Assembly: GCA_028583605.1 (NCBI GenBank)
Contig: CM053328.1
Span: 33,897,578-33,961,577 of the forward strand
Direction of reading: 5' to 3'
Length of the DNA: 64,000 nt
From: Dastarcus helophoroides
Taxonomy: Eukaryota; Arthropoda; Insecta; Coleoptera; Bothrideridae
A program made the position numbers and the translations under genes. This document shows positions 46,801-53,818 of the stretch, piece after piece; within the stretch, counting starts at the first letter, position 1, and each line of letters begins with the position of its first letter. The notes under the pieces were generated by a model. That model was not told the DNA's origin and searched no databases. It saw only the letters and a list, made by a program, of their open reading frames with translations.

Positions 46801-49472
46801 ATCACATGAAGACAAAGGTTTAGTGGAAAAAGGAGGTATTTCTGATGACCTTTTCTTTTCCGTTGAAATTTTGACCACCAAATGATTATTAAGGTGGACC
46901 AATTGTGCCCAAATACGTAATATTATAAAAACTATGTTGATATTCAGTTTCAAATGCAGCTTCTGGTTAGTTTCAAGGGTCCCTAGCATGACAATTCGAT
47001 AAGGTGCAGCTTAGAAAATTGTATCATATGAAGACAAAATTGTAATGGAAAAAGAAAATATTACTGATCAAGTTTCAGTTTTCATTGGAAATTTTTGGCA
47101 CCAAATGATTATTAAAATGGATTTATTGTGTCCAAATATGTAGATTATGATGGCGATATGCTGTTTAGTTCCAAATGAAACTTCTGATTAATCTCCAAAG
47201 TCTAGACCATAACCATTCGATGCGGTACAGCTTAGAAAAATGTATCACATCAAGACAAAGTTTTGGTGGAAAAAGAAGATATTACTGATGAACTTTCGTT
47301 TTTTATTGAAATTTCGACCACCAAATTACGGCGAATCGATTGTTCCCGAATACGTAATATTATGAAAGCGATATGATATTCAGTTTCAAATGAAGCTTCT
47401 GGTTAGTTTCAAGGATCCCTATCATGACAATTCGATTAGATGCGATGCAGCTTAGATAAATATTGCATTTGAAGGCAAAATTATTGGGGAAAAAGGAAAT
47501 ATTACTAGTGAGCTTTCTTCTTGCATTGAGATTTTGACCACCAAATGGTGTTTAAGATGGCTTCATTGTGTCGGAATACGTAAGATGATGATGGCGATAT
47601 GCTGTTTAGTTTCAAATAAAGCTTCTGATTAAGTCTCGATCATAACCATTCGATGTCACAGCTTAGAAAAATGTATCACATGAAGACACAGTTTAGGTGG
47701 AAAAAGAAGGTATTACTGATGAACTTTCGTTTTTCAATGAAATTTTGACCACCAAACGATTATTAAGGTTGTGCCCGAATATGTAATATATGAAAGCGAT
47801 ATGCTGCTCAGTTTTAAATGAAGCTTCTGGTTGGTTTCAAGCATAACAATTCGATAAGGTGCAGCTTAGAAAAACGTTCTATATGAAGGCAAAATTATTG
47901 TGGAAAAAGAAAATATTACTCATGAACTTTTCTTTGTCATTAAAATTTTGACCACCAAAAGCTTCTGTGAATATTAAGGCTGATCAGTTTTTATTGCATC
48001 CAGAAGATTACGACAAAGATATAGTGTCAGATATAGTGTCAGACGAAGCGTCTGGCCACTTCTTAGAATATGTAGCTTATTGAATCGATTAGGTACAACT
48101 TTCCAACTCTGAAGATAAAATGATGGTGGAAAAATAAAATCTTGCTGATGAATTTTAGTTTTTTTCTGAAATTTTAAAGTCCAAAAACTCTTGTAAATAT
48201 TTACAAGACAAACTTAACTAAATATAGAAAATCTTAACAATAACACTTTTTTTATTAAGAAATGGATTATAACTTAAAGCGCTCTAGGTCGCCTAGGAAA
48301 ATAGTGATTGGCTCTCTTCCAAATTATTTTTGACGACTAAAGGGTGGATAATCCGCCACTGTAGACGTAAATGCTAGAGTATGTCCTGCGTCCACATCAT
48401 ATTGATACCACATTAAGATTAAAATACGAAATAACACAAATCATTTACCTGGATTGGTCAGCGTCCCATTAAAACCTTGCATAGCGATAGTCTCTATCTT
48501 GGGGTAAGTCACATCGTTAACGAAATCCTTCAGGGTGTGCTCTTTGAAGTTGAAGTTTTCGAAATAATTCTTCGGCTTCAAATTCAACGGGTTATAATTG
48601 GTGCTTAAACCGTACTTCTCTATCCCCGATTTTTTAAAAGCTGGTTTTTTGCAAATGGTCACCGTAGGGTAACGTATTGAGTCGTTAAGAGAAAACTGAT
48701 AAAACGTTGAAATGGGCGGATGAAAAATTTTTCTCCAGCATTCGGATACCTATAATAAAGGTAATTATCGTAGAGGCGATTTCATAGATTTTAAACCAAA
48801 CTGTTGAGCTGTAGAGCTATCAAAGTCTAACAGCAGCATAAAAATTTAAAATTATGAAAAGTAGTTTCATTTAAATTTTTTAAAAATTCAAAAATAAGGC
48901 ATCTACCATTGCTTGTGAAATATACCTGATACAGTGTCACACAAATGCAAAACAGTAAGAAAATAAGCCTCAAAAATTGTTTTGGATCTTTTAAGCACTT
49001 ATTCAATTCGATAAAAGCCATTTCGCAACGTCTTAATAATTTGAAAGAATGGTAAGAATAACCAATATAGTGCGATAGTGGCGGTAAAGTTCGTATCAGA
49101 TAAGCTTTATATGACAAATAATAAGAACTATAATTTATTACTCTTCCAATATAACATGCCGACTTTTGTAATGATATTTGTAAATCATCTCTGTTTTTCA
49201 GGATTGAAAACCGATCGATATTATAACAAAGTTTATTCAAGTGAGATATTTGTGAAATTTAATTTAAAATTGCAAATTGCAAACCACCCAATTTATACCT
49301 TGGCTTATAATATCCAAGAAAAAGTTACATTAGGGTATTTCTACATTTATTTCAAGATTTGAAATGATTTGCTTACCTCGTTCACTGTGTAATACAAACA
49401 AACGCAGAATATAACTAGTCTAATTAACTGTCTTGGCTCATTAAAACAACTGTATACTTCAATAAAAACCAT
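22396..49472 (-). CDS. Pickpocket/DEG-ENaC sodium channel gene, six coding exons
   Basis: Amiloride-sensitive-type cation channel subunit of the plasma membrane; such channels form trimers. Coding exons: 49472-49377 or 49021-48926 (alternative first exons), 48749-48449, 41150-40947, 40889-40741, 23013-22876, 22825-22396. All introns are GT-AG and every junction phase matches. The joined protein is about 438 residues: a short N-terminus, TM1, the YPTVTIC motif, a Cys-rich extracellular domain (NCTLPWLRG, CQCGISC) and TM2 with the selectivity-filter region (GGSLGFLLGLSVIGFIEI). Odd points: no evident HG gating motif before TM1, a 1-base insertion in exon 5, and introns of 7.3 and 17.7 kb full of repeats. 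The family assignment is firm; the subfamily is not. Confidence 0.85.
22876..23013 (-). CDS. Channel gene exon 5 (Cys-rich), with apparent frameshift
   Basis: Acceptor AAATATTTTTTTAG; donor GTAAACG. It starts CKEECLHAQLAGLVNCTLPW, the family's Cys-rich turn, to about 22932. There one extra base (CCCTTAC where CCCTAC keeps the frame) shifts the frame; thereafter PYCTNNNDVETIMTELRKG continues to the donor and joins exon 6 correctly. Removing one base restores both the frame and the 137-bp phase. It could be a sequencing indel or a real null allele. Confidence 0.75.
23285..23443. repeat. Penelope-type 3' module, inverted and deleted
   Basis: The minus half (23285-23383) keeps CTGAAACCAAA, AACGCGTTTCGATAG and the stem arms GATAGC/GCTATC. 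At TCTTCTGATACC it switches to a plus-oriented tail (GAAGATAAACAAGAACCAG) ending GTTCGTTCCACC and an A-run. It lies in intron 4 of the channel gene, just upstream of exon 5. Confidence 0.7.
23444..23924. other. Intronic, no feature recognised
   Basis: Part of intron 4 of the channel gene. A-rich at first, then ordinary AT-rich sequence. The patch GGGCGAGTCAGGCTCGTACG near 23705 carries a short palindromic look, of unknown meaning. Confidence 0.4.
23925..24215 (-). repeat. Diverged inverted copy of the 467-bp repeat unit
   Basis: Read in reverse complement it matches the unit of the array at 27896-31215. Shared phrases include GCTAAAATGTTCGA, ACCGCAATTAC, GTGCTAACTCCGAAAATAT and TAGGGATGCAACATCG, followed by ATCGAT-rich sequence. 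A lone inverted copy outside the array suggests the unit was originally a mobile element. Confidence 0.7.
24252..24512. repeat. Penelope-type 3' modules, head-to-head pair (best preserved)
   Basis: Two nearly complete modules join head to head at about 24358. Each arm contains, from the centre outwards: the stem I/II core, AACGCG, GCAACCTTTGTTG, a T-run, CTTTCTTGGTTTCAGGGGAC, AAATTGAAATACAGAAC or its inverse; the plus arm ends with ACCAAGGACCAGTCCGTTCC. Inverted partial copies are a known outcome of Penelope-like element integration. Confidence 0.8.
24370..24410 (+). ncRNA. Hammerhead-ribozyme-like motif
   Basis: The order is: CTCT (stem I, 24370-24373), CTGAAGA (core, 24374-24380), an extra T, GACAGC (24382-24387), loop TTG, GCTGTC (24391-24396), GAAA (24397-24400), CGCG palindrome (24401-24404), TT (cleavage site after the second T), AGAG (24407-24410, pairs with CTCT). 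All invariant hammerhead core bases are present with N7 = A. The only deviation is the extra U between A9 and helix II. Hammerheads in Penelope-like element terminal repeats are known from the literature. Activity here is untested. Confidence 0.6.
24588..26470. repeat. Segmental duplication, copy A
   Basis: Collinear with 31957-33211 (about 24588-25856) and then with 36548-36935 (about 25815-26470). Distinctive shared phrases: AACATTCCGAGATTAAAG, GGCATAAAATATTAACAG, CCAAAGTAAAGATTTTC and GTGGTTCTTATTTAACTT. Inside it, a local tandem duplication of about 217 bp repeats AGTCAAAATCTAGAACAATA at 25687 and 25904. Intron 4 of the channel gene; non-coding. Confidence 0.75.
26471..27895. repeat. A-rich degenerate array (intronic)
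   Basis: TCGAAATTT-class sequence with short quasi-periodic motifs. Nothing coding is visible. Confidence 0.6.
27896..31215. repeat. Tandem array, unit about 467 bp, seven copies
   Basis: Unit boundaries marked by GTTAGTCATCGACTATTTG or its variant GTTACTATTTGACTATTTG fall at about 27911, 28376, 28839, 29309, 29766, 30231, 30707 and 31158. Each unit contains GCTGCCATCGGGTGACC, CAACAGATGGCGC, a block of about 170 bp dense in ATCGAT/TATCGATA, TCGTTTGCGTCCCTACATTT and GGAATCGAAC. Units 2 and 4 share the GTTACTATTTG variant and CTTGCTATTGACTCA. No coding frame. It lies in intron 4 of the channel gene. Confidence 0.9.
30423..30456. repeat. GATCGC microsatellite within one repeat unit
   Basis: The sixth unit has its GATCGCGATGCGATAC stretch expanded to several GATCGC steps (TTCGATCGCGATCGCGATCG). 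The other units carry one or two. A unit-specific expansion. Confidence 0.7.
31300..31920. repeat. tRNA-bearing segmental duplication, copy 1
   Basis: About 620 bp matching 33215-33860. Shared phrases include CGATTAGAAACTAAAAATTT, TTTGGCTTTATTTCG, AAATCAGAATTATTTTTATA and CATTCCTCCTAGTTTGTTC, and each ends with a tRNA-Asp gene. The two copies flank the block 31957-33211. Confidence 0.8.
31810..31881 (-). tRNA. tRNA-Asp (GTC), copy 1
   Basis: 72 nt, complete cloverleaf with no intron. Anticodon GTC in loop CTGTCAC on a CCCGC/GCGGG stem; T arm GGGGTTCGATTCCCC; D arm GTATAGTGGTCAGTATC. The acceptor stem TCCTCGG/CCGTGGA has one T-T mismatch at its fourth pair. A T9 terminator follows (ATTAC then T-run). 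A TATAAAATATTTCAATAG box lies about 24 bp upstream, shared by copies 2 and 4. Confidence 0.95.
31957..33211. repeat. Segmental duplication, copy B (first part)
   Basis: Collinear with 24588-25856. It stops at CGAAATTTTTTAAGTTGTT; the missing continuation resumes at 36548 with GCCAATTTTCAAAAAAGGCG, after the 3.3-kb tRNA-bearing stretch. About 40 bp of sequence is present at both break points. Confidence 0.75.
33215..33860. repeat. tRNA-bearing segmental duplication, copy 2
   Basis: Partner of 31300-31920, with small indels. It carries tRNA-Asp copy 2 with the same acceptor mismatch, so the duplication occurred after that change. Confidence 0.8.
33726..33797 (-). tRNA. tRNA-Asp (GTC), copy 2
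   Basis: Identical in sequence to copy 1, including the T-T acceptor mismatch; same T-run terminator and same upstream TATAAAATATTTCAATAG box. It lies in the second copy of the 620-bp duplicated segment. Confidence 0.95.
33861..34770. other. Intronic, no gene; one inverted-repeat element
   Basis: Apart from the element at 34024-34182, this is AT-rich intron 4 sequence. A distinct patch near 34340-34380 (GAGGGTCACGGTCAGATAT) has no assignment. Confidence 0.4.
34024..34182. repeat. Small inverted-repeat element (MITE-like), 159 bp
   Basis: The arms ATTAAACTTTATTAA (34024-34038) and TTAATAAAGTTTAAT (34168-34182) extend inward as AAAAGCAAC/GTTGCTTTT and ATATTTGCTAACAC/GTGTTAGCAAATGT, giving nested inverted repeats around a GGGACCAGG/CTGGTCTGG centre. 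A deleted relative is at 7567-7633. The family is unknown. Confidence 0.7.
34771..34842 (-). tRNA. tRNA-Asp (GTC), copy 3 (canonical acceptor stem)
   Basis: Same cloverleaf as copies 1, 2 and 4, but the 3' acceptor strand reads CCGGGGA, giving a T-G wobble instead of the T-T mismatch. Its flanks differ from the other copies apart from a related upstream box (TTTAAAATATCTCTATAGG). A T7 run downstream (GATACT then T-run) can serve as terminator. Probably the ancestral, best functional copy. Confidence 0.95.
34900..35790. repeat. A-rich degenerate sequence (intronic)
   Basis: TCGAAATTT-class sequence between tRNA-Asp copies 3 and 4. It contains a lone TAACCCTTACTGTGTGG phrase (about 35196), also seen beside both inverted-repeat elements. 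No gene. Confidence 0.5.
35800..35871 (-). tRNA. tRNA-Asp (GTC), copy 4
   Basis: Sequence identical to copies 1 and 2, including the T-T acceptor mismatch; upstream TATAAAATATTTCAATAGG box and downstream AACT plus a T9 run and GCTCAATAT. The immediate flanks resemble copies 1 and 2 (GAGC before the A-run, on the plus strand), but the wider surroundings do not. Confidence 0.95.
35880..37148. repeat. A-rich sequence including segmental duplication copy B (second part)
   Basis: 36548-36935 matches 25815-26470 (CCAAAGTAAAGATTTCC, GGACAAAATAATGTTC, GTGGTTCTTATTTAACTT). The remainder is degenerate A-rich intronic sequence. A local repeat of about 540 bp pairs 36410-36540 with 36950-37100 (GAATTCGTTTTA, TTTGTAATTTATTCTTTAA). 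Confidence 0.65.
37149..39760. repeat. Tandem array, unit about 674 bp, four copies
   Basis: The anchor TCGACATTTTCAAGA occurs at 37241, 37915, 38590 and 39126 (spacings 674, 675, 536; unit 3 has a deletion). Each unit repeats ATTCATATTGTTTGGAAAA, AGTCTAAAGGCTAAAGTTTT and AACTTTTCAACAAATAAC-like phrases. The Lys/Phe-rich ORFs of 67-138 codons here are the same repeat translated, not proteins. Confidence 0.8.
39761..40690. repeat. A-rich degenerate sequence (intronic)
   Basis: Continuation of the TCGAAATTT-class sequence to just below exon 4. A duplicated phrase TTTTCAAAATTAAGTAATGA occurs at about 40410 and 40549. No gene. Confidence 0.55.
40741..40889 (-). CDS. Channel gene exon 4 (extracellular)
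   Basis: Acceptor TTAATATTCCAG; 149 bp; donor GTTAGC. It encodes YIHIDPGEMIFIALNLQTYK and NPCVSDESYSKSK, the stretch that precedes the conserved C...C pair in pickpocket proteins. It ends in phase 0, joining exon 5 (CKEECLHAQ) in frame across a 17.7-kb intron. Confidence 0.85.
40947..41150 (-). CDS. Channel gene exon 3 (extracellular)
   Basis: Acceptor TCTTTTACAG; 204 bp; donor GTAATTTG. It encodes FSTKFYYNKGQCHIVNPL, equivalent to the family's GxCYTFN region, then FSFDKGYLFLLLQEKAD. Phase 1 in and phase 1 out agree with exons 2 and 4. Confidence 0.85.
41315..41689 (+). mobile_element. Solo LTR of an LTR retrotransposon (375 bp)
   Basis: TGTAACGCAATG...GTAACA termini; same family as the minus-oriented LTR at 13731-14112. 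TATA box CTATAAAAATGCGGTCAG, initiator-like TCAGTCAGTTAG, and AATAAAGTGGG near 41634 as a polyadenylation signal. It interrupts a satellite monomer (ACTGATGAG on the left, TTGACCACCAATAA on the right). Unlike the other LTR it lacks a matching 4-bp flank (CTTG versus ATAT). Confidence 0.85.
41709..41874. repeat. 105-bp palindrome flanked by 13-bp direct repeats
   Basis: The arms 41724-41771 and 41781-41828 (48 bp each, one mismatch, 9-bp spacer) start CAGGATATACTTCTTCCGG. The block is bounded by perfect direct repeats CACCAATAACAAG at 41709-41721 and 41862-41874, which interrupt a satellite monomer. This looks like a foldback insertion with target duplication; no known family is recognised. 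Confidence 0.85.
48449..48749 (-). CDS. Channel gene exon 2 (finger/palm domain start)
   Basis: Acceptor TTATTATAG; 100 codons plus one base; donor GTAAATG. It begins VSECWRKIFHPPISTFYQFS, the post-TM1 segment, followed by SIRYPTVTICKK, the pickpocket FPxVTIC signature. Phase 0 in and phase 1 out match exons 1a/1b and 3. Confidence 0.85.
48926..49021 (-). CDS. Channel gene alternative exon 1b (TM1)
   Basis: 32 codons reading MAFIELNKCLKDPKQFLRLI followed by FLLFCICVTLYQ, then donor GTATAT in phase 0. It is the exon nearest to exon 2 (intron 176 bp). The ATG context GAAATGG is favourable. The F-x-E start of the TM1 module is normal for pickpocket proteins, but the usual SIHG region reads NKCLKDPK. 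Confidence 0.7.
49377..49472 (-). CDS. Channel gene alternative exon 1a (TM1)
   Basis: 32 codons from ATG, reading MVFIEVYSCFNEPRQLIRLV followed by a hydrophobic TM1 segment, ending GAG before the donor GTAAGC in phase 0. It aligns without gaps to exon 1b (both 96 bp), and both join exon 2 in frame. The open frame extends upstream to another ATG at 49571, so the N-terminus could be about 33 residues longer. Confidence 0.65.
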
Positions 49473-49999
49473 TACTTTTGTCAAAAATACACTTAAATTT
49501 ATTCGTATGGATGACAGCTTTCGAACGTTTATTTTCCCGCAGTTTAGAAAACCTGATAGACAAGAAGCCATGTGTGTTGCCTATAGAGTAACTGCACGAC
49601 TGATGGGTTTTCATTTTTAATAACGCAACAGAAAACTCTTAATTATAATGATTAGTTTTCAAGAAGTGGAAATTAGAAAAGAGCTCCAAAAGAAGAACTT
49701 GCTCGATAGAAATGAATAGACAAAAACTCATATTAATCGAACGTGCCCCACCACAATTCCTGAAACACTCGTTACAGAAAGGAGAAATATGTGTTGTCTA
49801 AACATCAAATTTAACCATTTCATAATATTCTAAAATGCTTTATTCCAGGGCTTCGAACTGTTATTATTTTCGTTCCGGTTTTCGTTCCGAAAAAAAAATT
49901 ATATCGGTTTAGTTCCGGTTTTCGTTCCGACAAAAATAACGGTTTTTTCCGGTTTCGGTTTTCGGTTCAGCTCCGAGTGACTAATTTTAAATTTTTTAT

Positions 50000-52790
50000 T
50001 TAAAAAAAAGTAAATATTTCAAGTAATCTCGAAACAAAAGTCCGAATTTCAAAAAAATGAACCCTGAAATTTAGGAAATAACACAAGTTGAAATTTTCAG
50101 TATAAAGTCATTTTTTTAGAAAATGCAGAAATTGTAAGTTTGTAATCTAACTTTTAGAATAAATAGAATAAAAAAACATTATCATGATTGAAGTGATGGC
50201 AAAAAAAGGATGAATCACAGCGAACATTATTTAATATAAAACCTATGATGATTATGTATTACAAAATATTAAGTTTAAACTATATAGAAATCTTAAAACT
50301 TATTAAGCTTAAGTTATGTTTAGAAAATAATATATAAAACAGAGTTAGTATTGCTAGGAAATTGAATTTGAAATAAAATTTTCAGAAAGAAACTAGCAAT
50401 TGCAGAATTTTGCAAAAAATTCAAGATTAAAAAAAGTATTAATTTGCAAAATTTCGACTTATACTAGAGATTTTAAGATTAGAGAAAATACTCGAACAAT
50501 CCATTTGAAAGTCAAAATATTATATTAAAATGAAAAAAAAAATTACATTAATTTCGAGGGTTTTTTTCCAATTTTGACTACTTTCTTAAAAATATAAGTT
50601 AAACCTTGATATTGTAAGTTAAATTTTGACATCTTTTTAATTTCGTGTTTTAATTCGACATTCTGAGAAAAACATTCAAATTTAAGGGAATCAATTCACA
50701 GTTCTAGAAAGAAATCTAAATTTCAATTCAATCAAAGATCAAAGTTCGAAAAAACAAACTAAATTCATAAATAAAAATATCTCAAGATTTCAACTTTTCA
50801 ACATTCGAATTTGAGATTTAGGTGTAAACATAAAAAAGTCATAATCTTCGGAAAACGACTACATTTCGTGTTTCAAATCGAAATTTTAGAAAAAAAAACC
50901 ACAAAAATTGCAATTTTTATATCAAATTTTAAGACAAATGTAAAAATTTAAAAAAAGATCAAATATATTAAAAAAACTGTATCCAAATTCTGAATTCCTT
51001 TCAAGCATTTTGAAGTTTTCAGGAAATTTGAAGAAGACATTATGAGGTTCTTTTCGAAATTTTATTATATTCTGAAGATCAAAAGTTCAAATTGGAAATT
51101 CTAATTTTTTAAGATATAAGTAGCCTAAATTTGTAGAGAAAACTATCAACATTTTTTTGAAATAGTCTATATTTTGATTGAAAAACGTTTGTCAAAATTT
51201 AAACTTTAATAACCAATAAGATTTCCATTTTTTTAGAAACTTTGATTTCTTAAGCAAATGCTGAGAAATCCAAATTTGATCGAAAATCCGAGTTAGCACT
51301 TTTAATTGACAAAAATTTTTATTAAACTTTTAGGTTTTTTACAAAAACTTTTTTCTCGAAATGTGGCGATAAAAAATTTAAATATTTTCAAACTGGGTCG
51401 CAGAAATGTTAAATAAAATTAATAAACATGACGACTAAAGTCAGAAATTCGATATATAAGTTAAAATAGCGAGTTTATATTCGAAATTTCCTGATTAAAG
51501 TCAAATTACGTAAATAATGAAGACCGAAATTTACCTATTAAGTTGAAATTGTTTGATTAAGGAAAAAAATTAAGAGAAAAATTTAAAAAAAAAATTTTTG
51601 AAGCTTCGACCTCAGAAGATCAAATCAAAAAATTTCAACTTCAAATAATTTTGGGTTCTAACTCAATATTTCATGAAAACCCGAGTGTGTAAAATAAGTC
51701 AAAATAAATCAGTATTTTGATCCTAAAGTTGAAATTTTCGGAAAAATGAAAAAAATTAAATTTTAAGTTGAACATTTTAACAGAAAACTCAAAATTTGAA
51801 CAAAAACCGCAGATTTTAGGAAAGTTCTGCTATTTTCGATTTTGAAAATTTATTAACGCCGTGGGTAAAATGCAAATTTATAAAAAAATTCGTTTTACCC
51901 CAATCTTCGAAAAAAACTAAGGTTTCTTAGAAATTTTGTATCAAAATAAAAGCATTATTTATTAAAATAAAATCAACATTCCGACTTTAAACTTGACATT
52001 TACAAACTCGAAAGTTTTTAGTAAAAAAATTATGAATCTCTAGTTTTTCCTAAAATATTCGAATTTTTCTCATTAACTGAATTAATTTTGTATCTATTTT
52101 AAGCTTCTCTGGACATTTAAACTTTTTTCTCAAAGTAAAGTGGTTTGGTTTAAAATTTTAAGGTTAAAAGTGAAATTTCGAGAAAAAAAGTCACAATTTC
52201 CAAATAAGTTCCATTCATTAAAGAAAAATGTTTCTCAAAAAATTTTCATTTGAAGTTTTAGCTATTTCAACGAATTTTTTACTTTCATCTCAAAATGCGA
52301 AAATAAGGCCGAAATTTTAAGACTTTCTTAGGCGAGTTGCTTCTGAAAATTGTGGATTCAAACTTGAACCTTGTTATTATTTTTCAAAATTTTCGATGTA
52401 AAACTCGAAACCTAGACTCTTTTTCTAGAGATTCTGACTTTTAATCTCAAAATGTTATTTTAATCCCAAAGTTCTCATTTTTTCTCGAAATTTCGATTTT
52501 AAACTCAAAATTTAGACCATTTTCTCAAGATTTCGCGTTAGAACTAAATTCTTGTGAATAACTTTTAGTTTTTTATTTCAAAATGTCGATATTTTCTCAA
52601 AATATTGTGTTTAAATATTAGAATTGAAAATTCGAGACGAGTTTTGTTATAAGAGTTTATCTTTTCAATGTTTTGCATAAAATTTTTAATTGAAAGTCGA
52701 AAATTATACTTTCGAAAATCCTACATATTTTACAGATTTTCTTGTTAAACTCTTTTTTTGATAATTTCGAGTCTTAAACTTGAAGTCTGA
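50000..52790. repeat. A/T-rich degenerate sequence inside the 11.27-kb interval
   Basis: TCGAAATTT-class quasi-repeats on both strands, non-coding. They form the left interior of the element bounded by 49846. Confidence 0.55.
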
Positions 52791-53570
52791 AAACTAAAAT
52801 ATTTTAAATAAACTTACATCGAATAATTTTTAGAATTTTTGACTTTTGCTTTAAACTTTTTACGTTAAGGTTAGATTTTTAATTTTTTTTTTCTATTTTA
52901 AAATGGAAATTATGATTTTTTTACTTAGTGTTTGATTTCATTTTGAAGACATAAATTTGTTAAATAAAATGGGATACCTTTTTCCTTCATAGTCAACGCG
53001 AGTCACATCAAAAGTTACTACAAACCACATGTGACTCAGGATCAGGCACCAATGTTTTATAACAATTGAAATAATGGGAAAGAATTGAAAATGTAAACAC
53101 AGAATTTTAATAAAAAAAGGGGAAATTGACGAAAATATTTCAAATTTATTTTACAAAAGTTCTACATATTTTTGATTTAAATGCTGGTGATAAAGGTCGG
53201 AATATTTAAAAATAAACATCAGTATTTCTAGAAAAATTCAACATTTTAAATTTAAAGCCGTCATTTATGGGACAAAATAAAAATAAGTTCAAATTCGAAA
53301 TTTTAATAAAAAAAAAAAAGTCGAAGTTTTAAAAAACTCGCGAACAACACAATAATAATAGTCAAGCAAAATATTGGGTTGAAATTTGAGACCATTAATG
53401 TAAAATTGACATTGAAGGGGGTAGGGATTGTTAACTGTGGAGTTTTGAATCTGCACTGAACCGAAATAAACCGATATTTTCTTTTCGGTTCGGTTCCGGT
53501 TTTCGTTCCGACACAAATAAGGGTTTTTTTCGGTTTCCGGTTTTCGGTTCAATTCCGGTTTGAAGCCCTG
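52790..53570. repeat. Internal copy of the hAT-like right end
   Basis: About 780 bp closely matching 60335-61117. Shared: TTTTTGACTTTTGC, GGATCAGGCACCAATGTTTT, AATATTGGGTTGAAATTTG, CTGAACCGAAATAAACCGAT, and the terminus GAAGCCCTG at 53570. The octamer after it (GTTTTAGA) does not match the left-end flank CTTTATTC, so this copy is not the partner of the left end as inserted. Confidence 0.85.
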
Positions 53571-53818
53571 GTTTTAGATACGAACTTGATAACAGCACTT
53601 TTAAACAAAATTTTATTTCCGCAACCTGCTCAGCCAAAAAAAAAAATCATTTTAAGCAAAAAATATTTCTGAGTGGGAAGGTTTATAATAAGGTAGCACG
53701 TCAGAAGGCACAATGATAGATACAACGCAACATACCTTCCCATTTATAAAATTAGCTTAGATAAGTACAATAGAGCAAATGGTAAAAAATCAACAGAAAA
53801 TCAATATTCTCTAATCAG
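53571..53818. other. Spacer between internal right end and hAT element
   Basis: Ordinary AT-rich sequence with no feature recognised; ends with the CTAATCAG target octamer of the nested hAT. Confidence 0.4.

Larger units (their letters stand above)
41240..47990. repeat. Satellite array, monomer about 218 bp, about 28 copies
   Basis: The anchor TTTTGACCACCAAATGATTA recurs from about 42056 to 47948 in 28 positions, mean spacing about 218 bp. Monomers alternate between type A (GTAGATTATGATGGCGATAT) and type B (GTAATATTATGAAAGCGAT). A third variant (AATATTATAAAAACGAT, ATGCAGCTTCTGG) appears at about 42540, 43860, 45180 and 46920, i.e. every six and then eight monomers. The left edge extends to about 41240, because the solo LTR and the palindrome both interrupt recognisable monomer sequence. 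It fills intron 2 of the channel gene. Confidence 0.9.

Noticed and set aside
42410..46989. Three similar 66-codon minus frames at 42610-42410, 45253-45053 and 46989-46789
   Set aside because: They recur at satellite super-unit spacing and are simply one monomer variant read in an open frame.
49078..49362. 94-codon plus ORF
   Set aside because: Opposite strand of the region between and including the alternative first exons; no recognisable domain.
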